Origin: CADEEL01 sp050246475
Lineage (GTDB): Bacteria > Pseudomonadota > Alphaproteobacteria > Caulobacterales > Aquidulcibacteraceae
Direction of reading: 5' to 3'
Length of the DNA stretch: 64,000 nucleotides
Assembly: GCA_050246475.1 (NCBI GenBank)
Contig: JBFWVZ010000002.1
Location: 434,001 to 498,000, forward strand
The notes beneath the pieces were generated by a model. The model did no database searches. It saw nothing but the letters and a program-made list of their open reading frames with translations, and was not told the origin of the DNA. Numbering within the stretch: position 1 is the stretch's first letter; every line of letters starts with the position of its first letter. Below are positions 1-9,047 of the stretch, one piece after another. Made by a program: the position numbers and the translations under genes.

Positions 1-89
1 GCGGCGAGTTCGCCGTGGTTCGCCGCCGATTCACCATCGCGGATCAGCTCGCGCTCGAAGCGCCTCCGCCTTGGCTCACTGCATCCTGA
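1..89 (+). CDS. lysA: diaminopimelate decarboxylase, C-terminal end (partial)
   Basis: Only the last 28 codons are in the window, ending at TGA 87-89. The tail carries an AVVRRR stretch and ends near a PPWL motif, which resembles the C-terminus of diaminopimelate decarboxylase (last step of lysine synthesis, PLP enzyme of the alanine-racemase fold). The gene that follows, a DUF4175/TIGR02302 protein, is a usual neighbour of lysA in alphaproteobacteria. The call rests on this short tail and on context, so it is tentative. Confidence 0.5.
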   Translation, partial: GEFAVVRRRFTIADQLALEAPPPWLTAS

Positions 90-139
90 CGGCGCGCGCC
101 ATGGCTTGGCCCCACCGGCCCTGTTAGCGTCCAGCCCGG

Positions 140-2698
140 ATGAAGCACGCTGACGCCCTTGCCCAGCTCGCCCGCGAGACCAAGCGCGCGCGCCGCGCCC
201 TGGGCGTTGAGCGGATCGCACGCGCGGCGCTTTGGCCGCTCGCGGCGGCGGGTGTGTGGGCCATCATTGCATTGCTTGGCGGGCAGGATGCGTTGCCGCC
301 CTTGGCGCAAAGCCTCGCGGCCATCGGCGCGCTCCTTGCGATCGGTTGGCTCGCGCTCCGCGCCGCGCGCCATTTCCGCTGGCCGAACGATGCGGAGGCG
401 CGTGCCCGCCTTGCCGCGGATTCCTCGCTCGACGCCGGCGCGTTCGAAGCGCTCGAAGATCGCCCGAGCAGGCTCGATCCCTCCGCGATTGCGCTCTGGC
501 GCGTTGAGCAAGACCGCGCGATTGCACGCGCCGAACATGCCCGCGCACGCCCCGCGCGCCCGAGGCTCGACGCCGCCGATCCACGCCGTTTGCGCTTTCT
601 CATCCTCCTCGCGTTTGTCGGCGCCGCGCTCTTCGCCGGCGCGGCCGCGCCCGATCGCTTGGCGCGCGCTTTCTTTCCCGATCCCGGCCCGCTGCTCGGC
701 GACGGGCCTATCGCGGTCGAGGCGTGGCTCACGCCCGCTGACTATACAGGCGCCGCTCCCGTTTCATTGAGCGACCGAATCAACGAACGCATCGACGCGC
801 CGCCGAGCGTGGAGGCGACAGTGCGCGTCGCCGGCCCCGCCGGCGCGCCGGCTTTGATTTTTGAAGGTCAGCGCGGCCATCGCGAACGCGTGCTCATGCG
901 CCGCACGGCGGATGGCGCATACGAAGCGCAGATAGCCATCCCGCACGACGGACGCCTGCGCGTGGTGCGCTTCCACACGCGCGCCTCGTGGCGCATCAAT
1001 CCAGGCGCCGATCGCCCGCCGCGCGCGCAGCTGACGGCGCCGATCGCGCTCCTTTCCGATGAGCGCGCGACAATCGCTTGGGATGCGCGCGACGACTACG
1101 GCGTGCGCTCGCTCGCGCTGCGCATCACGCCGGTCAACCCGCCGGAAGGCTTGCGCGGCGCGGCGCCCATCGACACGGAGATCGAGAGCCCCGCGGGCGA
1201 TCCGCGCGAAGCGGAGGATGAGACCGAGGTGGCGCTCGCGGAACATCCTTATGCGGGCATGGAGGTCGAGGTGCGCCTCGTCGCGCGCGACGCGCTCGGC
1301 CAGGAAGGCGTCTCCGCGCCCCAGCGCATCACATTGCCGGAGAAGGTCTTCCTTCAGCCGCTGGCGCGCGCGGCGATCGAAATCCGCCGCATGATCCTGT
1401 GGGAGCGCCGCGCTTACGAACCCGCTCGCATCGCGCCCGGGGGCCCCGCCACCATGGCGGCGGGAGACATTCTCACCGGGACCGAGCGGCTCATCATCCG
1501 AACGGACGATCAAGACCCGCGCCTCGAACGCTCGCCAGCCGCCATACGCCGCGCGGCGCACTTCATCGATACGCTGACTGTGCATCCCGAGGACGGCTAT
1601 TTTCAAGATCGCGCGGTGTTTCTGGGATTCCGATACGCGTTCGCGGCGCTCGGCGAAGCGCGCGAGATCGGCGAGACGGACCACGCCGCGGACATTCTCT
1701 GGCGCACGGCGCTGCGCGCGGAATATGGCGGCGCCGCCGACGCGCGCCGCGCGCTCGATATGGCCCAGCAAGCGCTCGCCGATGCGCTCGCCAACGGCGC
1801 TTCGCAGGAGCGCATCCAGCAGCTCACCGAGGCGCTGCGGCGCGCGATGGACAATTACATGCAAGCGCTCGTGCAAGAGGCGATGCGCCGCGGCAATCAA
1901 CAGACGCAAGAAGACACGCAAGATCAAACCACGATGACGCAGCGCGATCTGCAGCAAGCGCTCGATGAAATTGAACGGCTCTCGCGCGAGGGCAATCAGG
2001 CCGCGGCGCAAGCGCTCTTGCAGCAGCTCGCGGCGCTTCTCGCCAATATGGAGGTGCAGCTTTCGCAGGGCGGCCAAGGCCAAGGCGAGCAAGGCCAAGA
2101 GGGTGAAGAGAGCGAACTCGAGCAGAGCATGCAGGAGCTCTCTGAGGCGATGGGCGAGCAGCGCGAGCTCAACGATCAAACTCAAGCGCAGGCCGAAGGC
2201 GGCCAAGGCGGCGAGCAAGGCGAAGGCCGGGCGCTCGGCGAACGGCAGGGCGACATTCAGGACCAGGTCAATTCCGCGCGTGCGCAAGCGGAGCGCGGGG
2301 GCGCGGAAGATTTTCAATCACTGCAAAACGCGGAGCGCGCGATGCAAAGCGCGGAAGAAGCGCTGCGGCGCGGCGACTATGAAAGCGCGCGCGCCTCCCA
2401 GGACGAAGCAATGCGCAATTTGCGCGAGGGCGCAGCGAGCCTCGCCGAACAGATCGCGGAGGAGCGGCGCAACCGTGAAGGCGGCCAAGGCCGCGAGCAA
2501 GCCGGCGAACGCGATCCGCTGGGGCGCGCGCAAGGCGGCATGGGCGAGAATGGCGAGACGCAAGTGCCCACCGAGGCGGACCAGGCGCGGTCGCGGCAAA
2601 TCCTCGACGAATTGCGCCGCCGCGCACAGGATCCGCGCCGCCCGGAGACGGAGCGGGATTATTTGCGCCGCCTGCTCGACCGTTTTACGGGAAGCTGA
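140..2698 (+). CDS. DUF4175 / TIGR02302 family membrane protein
   Basis: An 852-residue protein of the alphaproteobacterial TIGR02302/DUF4175 family, function unknown. Two hydrophobic segments at about residues 30-75 and one at about 150-170 anchor a large body that is probably periplasmic. Residues about 610-770 are extremely rich in Gln, Glu and Gly (repeated GQGGEQGEG-like and QALLQQL stretches) and probably form coiled coil or disordered spacer. It starts 50 nt after the lysA-like stop and may be co-transcribed. Length and the Gln-rich C-terminal third match the family. The large antisense open frames here follow from high GC and are not genes. Confidence 0.8.
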   Translation: MKHADALAQLARETKRARRALGVERIARAALWPLAAAGVWAIIALLGGQDALPPLAQSLAAIGALLAIGWLALRAARHFRWPNDAEARARLAADSSLDAGAFEALEDRPSRLDPSAIALWRVEQDRAIARAEHARARPARPRLDAADPRRLRFLILLAFVGAALFAGAAAPDRLARAFFPDPGPLLGDGPIAVEAWLTPADYTGAAPVSLSDRINERIDAPPSVEATVRVAGPAGAPALIFEGQRGHRERVLMRRTADGAYEAQIAIPHDGRLRVVRFHTRASWRINPGADRPPRAQLTAPIALLSDERATIAWDARDDYGVRSLALRITPVNPPEGLRGAAPIDTEIESPAGDPREAEDETEVALAEHPYAGMEVEVRLVARDALGQEGVSAPQRITLPEKVFLQPLARAAIEIRRMILWERRAYEPARIAPGGPATMAAGDILTGTERLIIRTDDQDPRLERSPAAIRRAAHFIDTLTVHPEDGYFQDRAVFLGFRYAFAALGEAREIGETDHAADILWRTALRAEYGGAADARRALDMAQQALADALANGASQERIQQLTEALRRAMDNYMQALVQEAMRRGNQQTQEDTQDQTTMTQRDLQQALDEIERLSREGNQAAAQALLQQLAALLANMEVQLSQGGQGQGEQGQEGEESELEQSMQELSEAMGEQRELNDQTQAQAEGGQGGEQGEGRALGERQGDIQDQVNSARAQAERGGAEDFQSLQNAERAMQSAEEALRRGDYESARASQDEAMRNLREGAASLAEQIAEERRNREGGQGREQAGERDPLGRAQGGMGENGETQVPTEADQARSRQILDELRRRAQDPRRPETERDYLRRLLDRFTGS

Positions 2699-2717
2699 GC
2701 AACGACGGATTCAGCAC

Positions 2718-3821
2718 GTGAAGATCGCCGTCATCGGCCTTGGCATCGCCGGCTTGAGCGCATGCGCGGAACTCGCGCGCCGCGGCCATGCCGTCGAGGG
2801 CTTCGAGCAATTTGATCTCATGCATGCGTTCGGCTCGTCGCACGGCGACACGCGCATCTTCCGCCTGACGCCCGGCGAGGGCGACATCTATGTCCGCATG
2901 GCGGCGCGCGCCCGCGAAGGCTGGCGCAGATGGGAGGAAATCGGCGCCGCACCGCTGATCGACTGGACGGGCGGCATGATGGCGGGCCCCTCGGATTCCA
3001 CCTTCGTGCGCTCCTGCATCCAACTCGGTGAGCGCTATGGGCATGCGCATCGCGTCATGACAGGCGCCGAGGCCAACGCCGAAACAGGCGGCGCCTTTGC
3101 GTTTCCGCGCGATTGGCTCGTTTGCAGACAGGAGGATTGCGGCCCAACATTCGCGGATCGGACGCGGGCCTTTCTTATCAAGCATGCCCACGAACTTGGC
3201 GCGGCGCTCCACGATGGCGTGAAGATCGACGCCATCCGCAGTGGCGCGCTTCTCATCGAGGGCGAGGCGCGCGCGTTTGACCGCGTGATCGTTTCAGCGG
3301 GCGCGTGGGGCGCACAGCTTCTGCCTGAGTTTGCACAGCATTTGACGGTGAGGCGCAAAGTCATCGCGTGGCTCGACGCGCCCGCGCGCCTGCCCGTCAT
3401 CTGCGTGGACAACGACGTCGGACTCTATGGCATGACGGCGCCGGAAGGCCGCTACAAAGTCGGGCTGCACAGCGTCGGAGAAACCGTGGGGGCCGATGCC
3501 GTGCGCGATGCAAGCGAAGCGGACGCAATCGAGGTCTTCGAAGCGGTTCGCACACTGCTGCCGGGCCTCTCATCGCCCAGACGCTGGGCGCGCTGTCTCT
3601 ACACGATGACGCCGGACGAGCACTTTCTCATGGCGCCCTCACACGAACACGCAAACACCCTCTTCTTCTCCGCCTGTTCCGGCCACGGCTTCAAGTACGC
3701 CCCCGTGCTGGGCGAGATCGCCGCGGATTGGGCGGAAGGAAAGGCGCGCGAGGAACTCGACGCCTTCGGCCTCGCCAACCGCAGCGCGATGATGACGCCG
3801 CTTGGCGCGCGCGCTCAGTAA
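2718..3821 (+). CDS. FAD-dependent oxidoreductase, monomeric sarcosine oxidase / N-methyltryptophan oxidase-like
   Basis: A 367-residue flavoenzyme starting at GTG 2718, 19 nt after the DUF4175 stop. The N-terminus has the dinucleotide-binding GLGIAG motif (residues 7-12), and SSHGDTRIFR (40-49) is diagnostic of the MSOX/MTOX family. Cys293 in CLYTMTPDEHF sits where these enzymes attach FAD covalently, and CSGHGFKYAPVLGE is the C-terminal flavin motif. The family oxidises N-methyl amino acids to the amine, formaldehyde and H2O2. The exact substrate cannot be read from sequence. The 3' end overlaps the convergent peptidase gene by 7 nt. Confidence 0.85.
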   Translation: MKIAVIGLGIAGLSACAELARRGHAVEGFEQFDLMHAFGSSHGDTRIFRLTPGEGDIYVRMAARAREGWRRWEEIGAAPLIDWTGGMMAGPSDSTFVRSCIQLGERYGHAHRVMTGAEANAETGGAFAFPRDWLVCRQEDCGPTFADRTRAFLIKHAHELGAALHDGVKIDAIRSGALLIEGEARAFDRVIVSAGAWGAQLLPEFAQHLTVRRKVIAWLDAPARLPVICVDNDVGLYGMTAPEGRYKVGLHSVGETVGADAVRDASEADAIEVFEAVRTLLPGLSSPRRWARCLYTMTPDEHFLMAPSHEHANTLFFSACSGHGFKYAPVLGEIAADWAEGKAREELDAFGLANRSAMMTPLGARAQ

Positions 3822-5359
3822 TTTCCAGCCTCCGCCAAGAGCGCCGCGTAATATTCAACTCCGCGCCGGAAATCCCCCATGCGTATGTTCTCGTTTGGCG
3901 CGTGCTGGTTATTGTCGGCGTTGACGATCGGCACGATGACGAAGGGCGCGCCCAACACATCGCCGATCGGCGCGATGGGCAGGCTGCCGCCCATGATCGG
4001 CGGGACGCGCACCTGATTGTCCGTCGCTTCGCGCATCACCGCGATGACGCGCGCGACGGCGGGCGTAGCGGGATCGGACGCCGCGGCTTGATAGCCGAGA
4101 TCCGTCCATTCGATGCGCGCAATGCGCGGATGCGCCAGCCGCTCTTCCCGCGTCGGCGCACGGTCGAGCACGACATAACCTTGACGCTCGACGTGCGCGG
4201 TCACCAAGGTGCGCACCTCATCCTGCGTGAGCCCCGGCGTCAGGCGCACATCGAACCCGGCCGTCGCCTCGGGATCGATGGCGTTGCGCTGGGGGCCCGC
4301 GCCGCCATAGGTCAGCTGCGTCACGTTGAGTGCGGGGCGCAAGATCGCTTCGCCGTAAGAGACACCTGTCTCAACACTGCGGATTTGCGGGCCGCGCAGC
4401 ATGCCCTCCGTGTCGAACGCTTCGCGCCCGAGCTCGCGCGCCTCACGCGTGGTGCGGTCTGCGGCGGCGTCGAAGCCGCGGATCAGCACGCGTCCGTTCT
4501 CATCGCGCATCGATGCGATCAGATTCGAAAGCCGCACCGCCGGATTGGGCGCGACGTTCCCATAGTGCCCCGAATGCAAGCTCATCGCCGGGCCGAACAC
4601 GGTGAGCCGGAAGGCCATCACACCGCGCACGCCGAGCGAAACGCGCGGCAATCCGCGCGGATCGATCGGCCCGTCGCCAAAGATCCAAAGATCGGCGCCC
4701 AGGAGATCGCGGTGCGTTTGAAGCGTGCGCGTCAGATTGGGGGAGCCTGCCTCCTCCTCGCCTTCGAGGAAGAAGCGAATGTTCGCCGAGCGCGCGATGC
4801 CCGCCGCCTGCAACGCATCGATCGCGGCGAGCATCGCGACAATCGGGGACTTGTCGTCGCTCGCGGAGCGCGCGTAGATGCGCGCATCGTCCGCAAGCGG
4901 ATGGCGCGCTTCGCTCCAGGGAACGATTGCGGCTTGATCTTCGAGCCGCCCGGCCCTGAGCGCCGGCTCGAACGGCGGCGTCGCCCAGGCTTCGAGCGGC
5001 TCGACGGGCTGGCCGTCGAAATGCGCATAGAAGAGCAGCGTGCGCGTCGCGCCGGGCGTCGCCAATTCGCCATAGACCGAGACGGGCGCGTTCGGCGTCT
5101 CCAGGACGCGCGCCGAAACACCGCGGCGCTCGAGCATCGCGATCAGCGCCTCGGCATTGCGCCGGATGTCGGCTTCGTTCGAAGCGACGTTGGGGATCGC
5201 GAGCAAATCCCGCAACTCCGTCACGATGGCGGCTTCGTTGGCCGCGACATGCGCGCGCGCCGCGGCCATCGCGGGGCTCACCTGCGATTGGGCGTGCGCG
5301 GCGGGCGCCAGAGCGAGCAGCGCGAACGCGCCAGCGGCGCCCTTCCAGAAATGTCCCAT
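3815..5359 (-). CDS. secreted M20-family metallopeptidase (dipeptidase/carboxypeptidase type)
   Basis: A 514-residue protein with a cleavable signal peptide of about 24 residues ending AHAQS, so it acts in the periplasm. The two-zinc M20 ligand pattern is present: AHFDGQP (His/Asp), an Asp in SASDDKS, the Glu-Glu pair of LEGEEEAGSP, and a late His in NNQHAPNEN. A dimerisation-domain His lies in SLHSGHYGN. The ATG at 5359 is chosen because AGAGAGG precedes it at normal spacing and the signal peptide begins there, although the frame stays open upstream through hpt. It follows hpt by 25 nt on the same strand. Substrate is unknown; CPG2/ArgE-type peptidases cleave C-terminal residues of small peptides. 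Confidence 0.88.
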   Translation of the reverse strand: MGHFWKGAAGAFALLALAPAAHAQSQVSPAMAAARAHVAANEAAIVTELRDLLAIPNVASNEADIRRNAEALIAMLERRGVSARVLETPNAPVSVYGELATPGATRTLLFYAHFDGQPVEPLEAWATPPFEPALRAGRLEDQAAIVPWSEARHPLADDARIYARSASDDKSPIVAMLAAIDALQAAGIARSANIRFFLEGEEEAGSPNLTRTLQTHRDLLGADLWIFGDGPIDPRGLPRVSLGVRGVMAFRLTVFGPAMSLHSGHYGNVAPNPAVRLSNLIASMRDENGRVLIRGFDAAADRTTREARELGREAFDTEGMLRGPQIRSVETGVSYGEAILRPALNVTQLTYGGAGPQRNAIDPEATAGFDVRLTPGLTQDEVRTLVTAHVERQGYVVLDRAPTREERLAHPRIARIEWTDLGYQAAASDPATPAVARVIAVMREATDNQVRVPPIMGGSLPIAPIGDVLGAPFVIVPIVNADNNQHAPNENIRMGDFRRGVEYYAALLAEAGNY

Positions 5360-5384
5360 GAAGTCCCTCTCTTTGGAGGGCACT

Positions 5385-5906
5385 TTAGCCTTTGAGCGCG
5401 GCGATCCAAGGCAGACCGCGATAGCGCCCGGCATCGTCCATCCCGTAGCCGACCAGGAAATCGTCCCCGGCGTCGAAGCCGATGTGCTCGATGGGCTCGC
5501 CTTTGGCGCTCGGCTTGCGCACGAACGCGCAGGCGCGGGTCTCAACGGCTCCCTTGGCCGCGAGATGCGCGCGCGCGAAGGCGATGGTGCGCCCGCTGTC
5601 GAACACGTCATCGAGGATGAGCACGCGCTTGCCTTCGACGCTGCGGGAAATGTCGGCGCGCACGACGACCCGCCCGGAACTTTCGCGCGCATCGCGGTAG
5701 CTTTCGAGCCAAAGGCAATCAAGCGCTGGATGAATGCCGCGCCGCGCCAGCGCGCGCATGAGATCGACAGCGAAAGGCATGGCGCCCTGCAGCAGCGCAA
5801 TCAGCGTCCAATCACCGTCGACGGTCTGCGCAAGATCATTCGCCAACGCGTCAACGCGCGCAGCGACCGCAGCTTCATCGAGGATGACGGCGAAGGGCTC
5901 GCTCAG
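5385..5906 (-). CDS. hpt: hypoxanthine/purine phosphoribosyltransferase
   Basis: Salvages hypoxanthine/guanine with PRPP to the nucleotide. The PRPP-binding motif VLILDDVFDSGRT is intact, preceded by the LLQGAMPFAVDLMRAL element of family members and followed by a FDAGDDFLVGYGMD-type C-terminal region. The conserved N-terminal LDEAAVAARVDALA lies upstream of the first in-frame TTG (5846). The gene must therefore start further up; the best candidate is a rare CTG at 5906 that overlaps the TGA of the preceding zinc-ribbon gene (CTGA), suggesting translational coupling. Start uncertain, function firm. Confidence 0.85.
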   Translation of the reverse strand: MSEPFAVILDEAAVAARVDALANDLAQTVDGDWTLIALLQGAMPFAVDLMRALARRGIHPALDCLWLESYRDARESSGRVVVRADISRSVEGKRVLILDDVFDSGRTIAFARAHLAAKGAVETRACAFVRKPSAKGEPIEHIGFDAGDDFLVGYGMDDAGRYRGLPWIAALKG

Positions 5907-6754
5907 CCTTGGGTCTCGTCCGCCGCGGCGGTGTTGAGACGCAGCGCCGGCTCAGCGGAAGCTTGCGAACCGACTTCGCTCTCCGGCCCGAGCTCCAGCA
6001 CGGTCTCGTCGGCGGCAGGCGCATCCGCCGTTTGCGTCGGCGCCTCGCCATAGGCGGCAAATGCCGCTTCGAGATCGACGGCGTCGGCCGGCGGATTCTC
6101 GAGACGGATTTGGAACGGCGTCGCGGCGCCGGCGGCGATCTGATCGGCGCCAACGCTGTGCACGACCTCGAAGAGCGCGTTCGAGTGTGAATCCCGAAGC
6201 GTGATGCGGATCGGCGGCGCGTTCTTCTCGTCACGGCCGATATTGTGAATCTCGCCGCTCACCAGCAGCACGGGCGTCGCGCCCTCGAAGGCGCGCTCCA
6301 CCACCAGATCGTTGATCTCCAGGCCGTAGACGTTCACGTCCACGCCAAAGGCGGCGAACGCGCTGGCGGAACGAGGCCATGCCTCAACCACATCGTTGCG
6401 GAGCATGACCGCGCCAGCGGCCGAGGCCGCAAGCGCGGCCCCCGTGCCCGCCCAGGCGAAGGCGGCGGCGCGGACGCGCTCTTTGCGCATGCGCTCATGC
6501 TGCTGGGCGCGGAAGCGGGCGGCCGCGGAGGGGGCCGGCCCCTGGTCGGACGCGGCCTTGCGCATCCGCTCCACGCGCTCGCGCGTCAGCGGTTGGGGAC
6601 GCTCCGCCGCTGGAGAAGATTCTTCAAGAACCAGAGATGGTTCGGCAAACCAAGTATGACCGCAGGCGGCGCAGCGCACCGAGCGGCCGGATGGGCCGAT
6701 CGCAGCGTCATCCGCGTGGTAGCGGGTGAGGCAAGACGTGCAGGTCAAGATCAT
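5903..6754 (-). CDS. zinc-ribbon (MJ0042) / DUF3426 membrane protein
   Basis: A 283-residue protein that begins with an MJ0042-type zinc ribbon: Cys5, Cys8, Cys28 and Cys31 in two CxxC knuckles. A charged Ala-rich linker and a single transmembrane segment near residues 95-120 follow, then a DUF3426 domain (GLEINDLVVER...LLVSGEIHNIGR) predicted outside the membrane. Such proteins are common next to division or cell-envelope genes in alphaproteobacteria, but their role is not defined. ATG 6754 was chosen because the zinc ribbon starts exactly there. It is divergent from ftsE across 69 bp and upstream of hpt. Confidence 0.82.
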   Translation of the reverse strand: MILTCTSCLTRYHADDAAIGPSGRSVRCAACGHTWFAEPSLVLEESSPAAERPQPLTRERVERMRKAASDQGPAPSAAARFRAQQHERMRKERVRAAAFAWAGTGAALAASAAGAVMLRNDVVEAWPRSASAFAAFGVDVNVYGLEINDLVVERAFEGATPVLLVSGEIHNIGRDEKNAPPIRITLRDSHSNALFEVVHSVGADQIAAGAATPFQIRLENPPADAVDLEAAFAAYGEAPTQTADAPAADETVLELGPESEVGSQASAEPALRLNTAAADETQG

Positions 6755-6823
6755 GGTAACGAATTCTCGCTCAGTCCCCCGGGACACGAATTATTGCTCT
6801 GATTCCGCTATCATTGTCCAGAA

Positions 6824-7561
6824 ATGGCCCAACCTGACCCGGTACGATTGAGCGTGGCGCACGAGGGATACATCGTCCGGTTCGAGGGCGTCTGGGCCGG
6901 CTATGACGGCCCCGACGTTCTGGAAGAGTTGGATTTCGACGTGACCCCCGGCGAGGTAGCGATCGTTTCGGGTCCGACCGCGGCTGGAAAGACCAGCCTT
7001 CTCCACATGTTGCGGCTGGCGCTGCCGCCCCGCGCGGGCGAAGCCCATGTGCTTGGCGAGGACATCGCCCGCATGCCCGAGAAGCGCCGGGCCAAGCTCA
7101 AGCGGCGAATCGGCTACATCGCGGAGGAACCCGTCTTCGTCGAGGATTGGACGACGTTCGAGAATATCGCGCTCCCCCTGAAAATGGCCGGCCGCAAACC
7201 CGCCGAATACGCCGAGGACGTGCGCGAGCTGCTGGCGTTCGTCGGCATGAGCGACGCCGAGCAGGAATTGACGCGCCGGCTTTCCTTCGCCGAGCGGCGC
7301 CGGATCGCGATTGCGCGCGCATTGGCGGGCAAGCCCGATCTGATCCTGGCCGATGAGCCCGCTGCGGGACAATCGCCAGAGAACGCGCAACGCACGTTCC
7401 GGCTGCTCGCGGAGATACGCCGCGTGGGCGCGAGCGTCGTCATCGCGACGCAAAGCGAGCACCTGGCCGAGGGCATCGAGGCGACACACTGGCACATCCG
7501 CCAGGGCCGCATCGCGCGCGCGGGCGAGACGCCGTTCTCCGAGATGGAGCACTTCTCGTGA
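6824..7561 (+). CDS. ftsE: FtsE-type cell-division ABC ATPase with degenerate catalytic motifs
   Basis: A 245-residue ABC nucleotide-binding subunit placed directly before an FtsX-type permease, hence FtsE, which links the cytosolic ring to peptidoglycan hydrolase control. Walker A GPTAAGKTS (50-58) and Walker B LILADE (173-178) are intact. The Q-loop Gln is Glu101, the LSGGE signature reads LSFAE (153-157), the D-loop is GQSPE, and the H-loop His is Gln210. These changes predict weak or no ATP turnover. A TATCAT -10-like box lies at 6809-6814 and no Shine-Dalgarno precedes the ATG, so the mRNA could be nearly leaderless. First gene of a five-gene operon. Confidence 0.85.
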   Translation: MAQPDPVRLSVAHEGYIVRFEGVWAGYDGPDVLEELDFDVTPGEVAIVSGPTAAGKTSLLHMLRLALPPRAGEAHVLGEDIARMPEKRRAKLKRRIGYIAEEPVFVEDWTTFENIALPLKMAGRKPAEYAEDVRELLAFVGMSDAEQELTRRLSFAERRRIAIARALAGKPDLILADEPAAGQSPENAQRTFRLLAEIRRVGASVVIATQSEHLAEGIEATHWHIRQGRIARAGETPFSEMEHFS

Positions 7562-8412
7562 ACGGCGAAGGACAGGCGCGTTGGGTCTTCTGGGCGATCG
7601 CGGCGGCGGCGTTCGCGGCGGCGGCCGCGGGCCTCATGGCGCGCGCAGCCAATTACATGGCCGATCGCTGGGCGCACGAGACAACGGGCGCCGCGATCGT
7701 GCGTGTTCTTGCGAGCGAAGATGCGGCGGCGCTGGCGCAGGCGGAGGCGATCATCGGACAAGCGCCCGGCGTCGCGCGCGCGCAGATCGTGACGGCCGAA
7801 CGCGCAGCAGCGCTCTTGCAGGATTGGGGCGGCGGGGAAGTGCGCGCGAGCGATCTGCCGCCGCTGCGCCTCATCGAAGTCGAGTTCACGCTCGATGCGC
7901 CCAGCGACCAGGCGGCGCGCCTCGAAGGCTTTCTGCGCCAGCGTGGGCTTGCTTCGCAGGTTATCGCGCCCGATGAAAATTCCACGCAGGCCGAACAATC
8001 GGCGCGCACGATGCGGCTGGCCGCCGCCGGCGGCGCGGGCTTCTTCGCGCTGATGATGGCCGCGATCATTTTATTGGCGGCGCGTGCGATGGCGCAGCAG
8101 CGCGCCGATCTCATCACCGCACTCGCCGACATGGGTGCGACCAGCTCCGGCGCGGCGCGCAATGTGGGCGATGAAGCGGCCTCGACCGGTTTATGGGCGG
8201 GCATACTCGGCGCGGGGGCGGCGGGCATGGCGGCTTTCGCCGCGATCTATTGGATGAACCGCTCCGCCGATCCGCTCGAAATCATCACTGGCGCGCATTG
8301 GATGGACTGGACCCCGATCGCCATCACGCCTGTCGTGTGCGCGCTGCTCGCCTCGGCCGGAGCGCGCGGGGCGGCCGCGACCATTCACGCGCGCGCCGCG
8401 AGGCTCGCATGA
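7558..8412 (+). CDS. ftsX: FtsX-type cell-division permease
   Basis: A 284-residue membrane protein with the FtsX topology: one N-terminal transmembrane segment (about residues 10-32), an extracytoplasmic domain of about 120 residues, then three C-terminal segments (about 143-167, 205-228 and 243-265). The extracytoplasmic domain would contact peptidoglycan hydrolase activators. The GTG start overlaps the ftsE stop (GTGA), a typical coupling of the two subunits. Sequence divergence is high, and the assignment rests on topology plus the preceding ATPase. Confidence 0.78.
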   Translation: MNGEGQARWVFWAIAAAAFAAAAAGLMARAANYMADRWAHETTGAAIVRVLASEDAAALAQAEAIIGQAPGVARAQIVTAERAAALLQDWGGGEVRASDLPPLRLIEVEFTLDAPSDQAARLEGFLRQRGLASQVIAPDENSTQAEQSARTMRLAAAGGAGFFALMMAAIILLAARAMAQQRADLITALADMGATSSGAARNVGDEAASTGLWAGILGAGAAGMAAFAAIYWMNRSADPLEIITGAHWMDWTPIAITPVVCALLASAGARGAAATIHARAARLA

Positions 8413-9047
8413 GCTGGCTGAAGGGCGCGCTGATGGCGCTCATGACGGCGGGCATCGTCGCGTTTGGGCTCGGCTTCTTGGCGTTCGTCTCCAGCGTGCG
8501 GGACGCGCGTCCGCCCGATCCGCTGCCGGAAGCGGATGCAATCGTGGCGCTCACGGGCGGCTCGCAAGAGAGGCTGCGCACGGGCGTGCGGCTGCTGCGC
8601 GAAGGGCGCGCGCGCCGGCTGCTGATCAGCGGCGTCAACCGCACGGTGCGCGATCACGAACTCTTCCAATTGCTCGACGTATCGGAGCGCATGGCGGAAT
8701 GCTGCGTCGATCTCGGGCGCGCGGCGGAAGACACGCTCGGCAACGCGTCGGAAACCGCGGCCTGGGCGCGGCGCTACAATTTCGAGCGCATCATTCTTGT
8801 GACTGACGACTATCACATGCCCCGCTCCTATGCGGAGCTGCATATCGCGATGCCGGACGCCGAGATCATCGCCTATCCGGTGGCGACTCGCTGGACGGAA
8901 GGCGATCGCTGGCGCACCGACATGAGCACAGCTTCGCGCCTCGGCGCCGAATACGTGAAGTATCTCACCATTCGCGCGCGTGAGACTTTGATGGGCAGCG
9001 CGGAGAACGGCGACGGCGAAGAGCAAGCGGCGCAGCGCGCGTCATGA
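8409..9047 (+). CDS. YdcF family (DUF218) protein
   Basis: A 212-residue protein with an N-terminal membrane anchor (residues about 8-28) followed by a DUF218 domain: ADAIVALTGGSQERLRTG near the start, RRLLISGVN, an ED-x-L-GNASET motif and ILVTDDYHMPRS. DUF218 proteins (YdcF, SanA) bind nucleotides or act in envelope polysaccharide metabolism, with no agreed enzymatic role. The ATG overlaps the ftsX stop (ATGA) and the TGA overlaps the next start, so it is translated as part of the ftsEX operon. Confidence 0.88.
   Translation: MSWLKGALMALMTAGIVAFGLGFLAFVSSVRDARPPDPLPEADAIVALTGGSQERLRTGVRLLREGRARRLLISGVNRTVRDHELFQLLDVSERMAECCVDLGRAAEDTLGNASETAAWARRYNFERIILVTDDYHMPRSYAELHIAMPDAEIIAYPVATRWTEGDRWRTDMSTASRLGAEYVKYLTIRARETLMGSAENGDGEEQAAQRAS

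Noticed and set aside
764..2317. 517-codon open frame antisense to the DUF4175 gene
   Set aside because: No recognisable motif, and the sense gene matches its family in length and layout.
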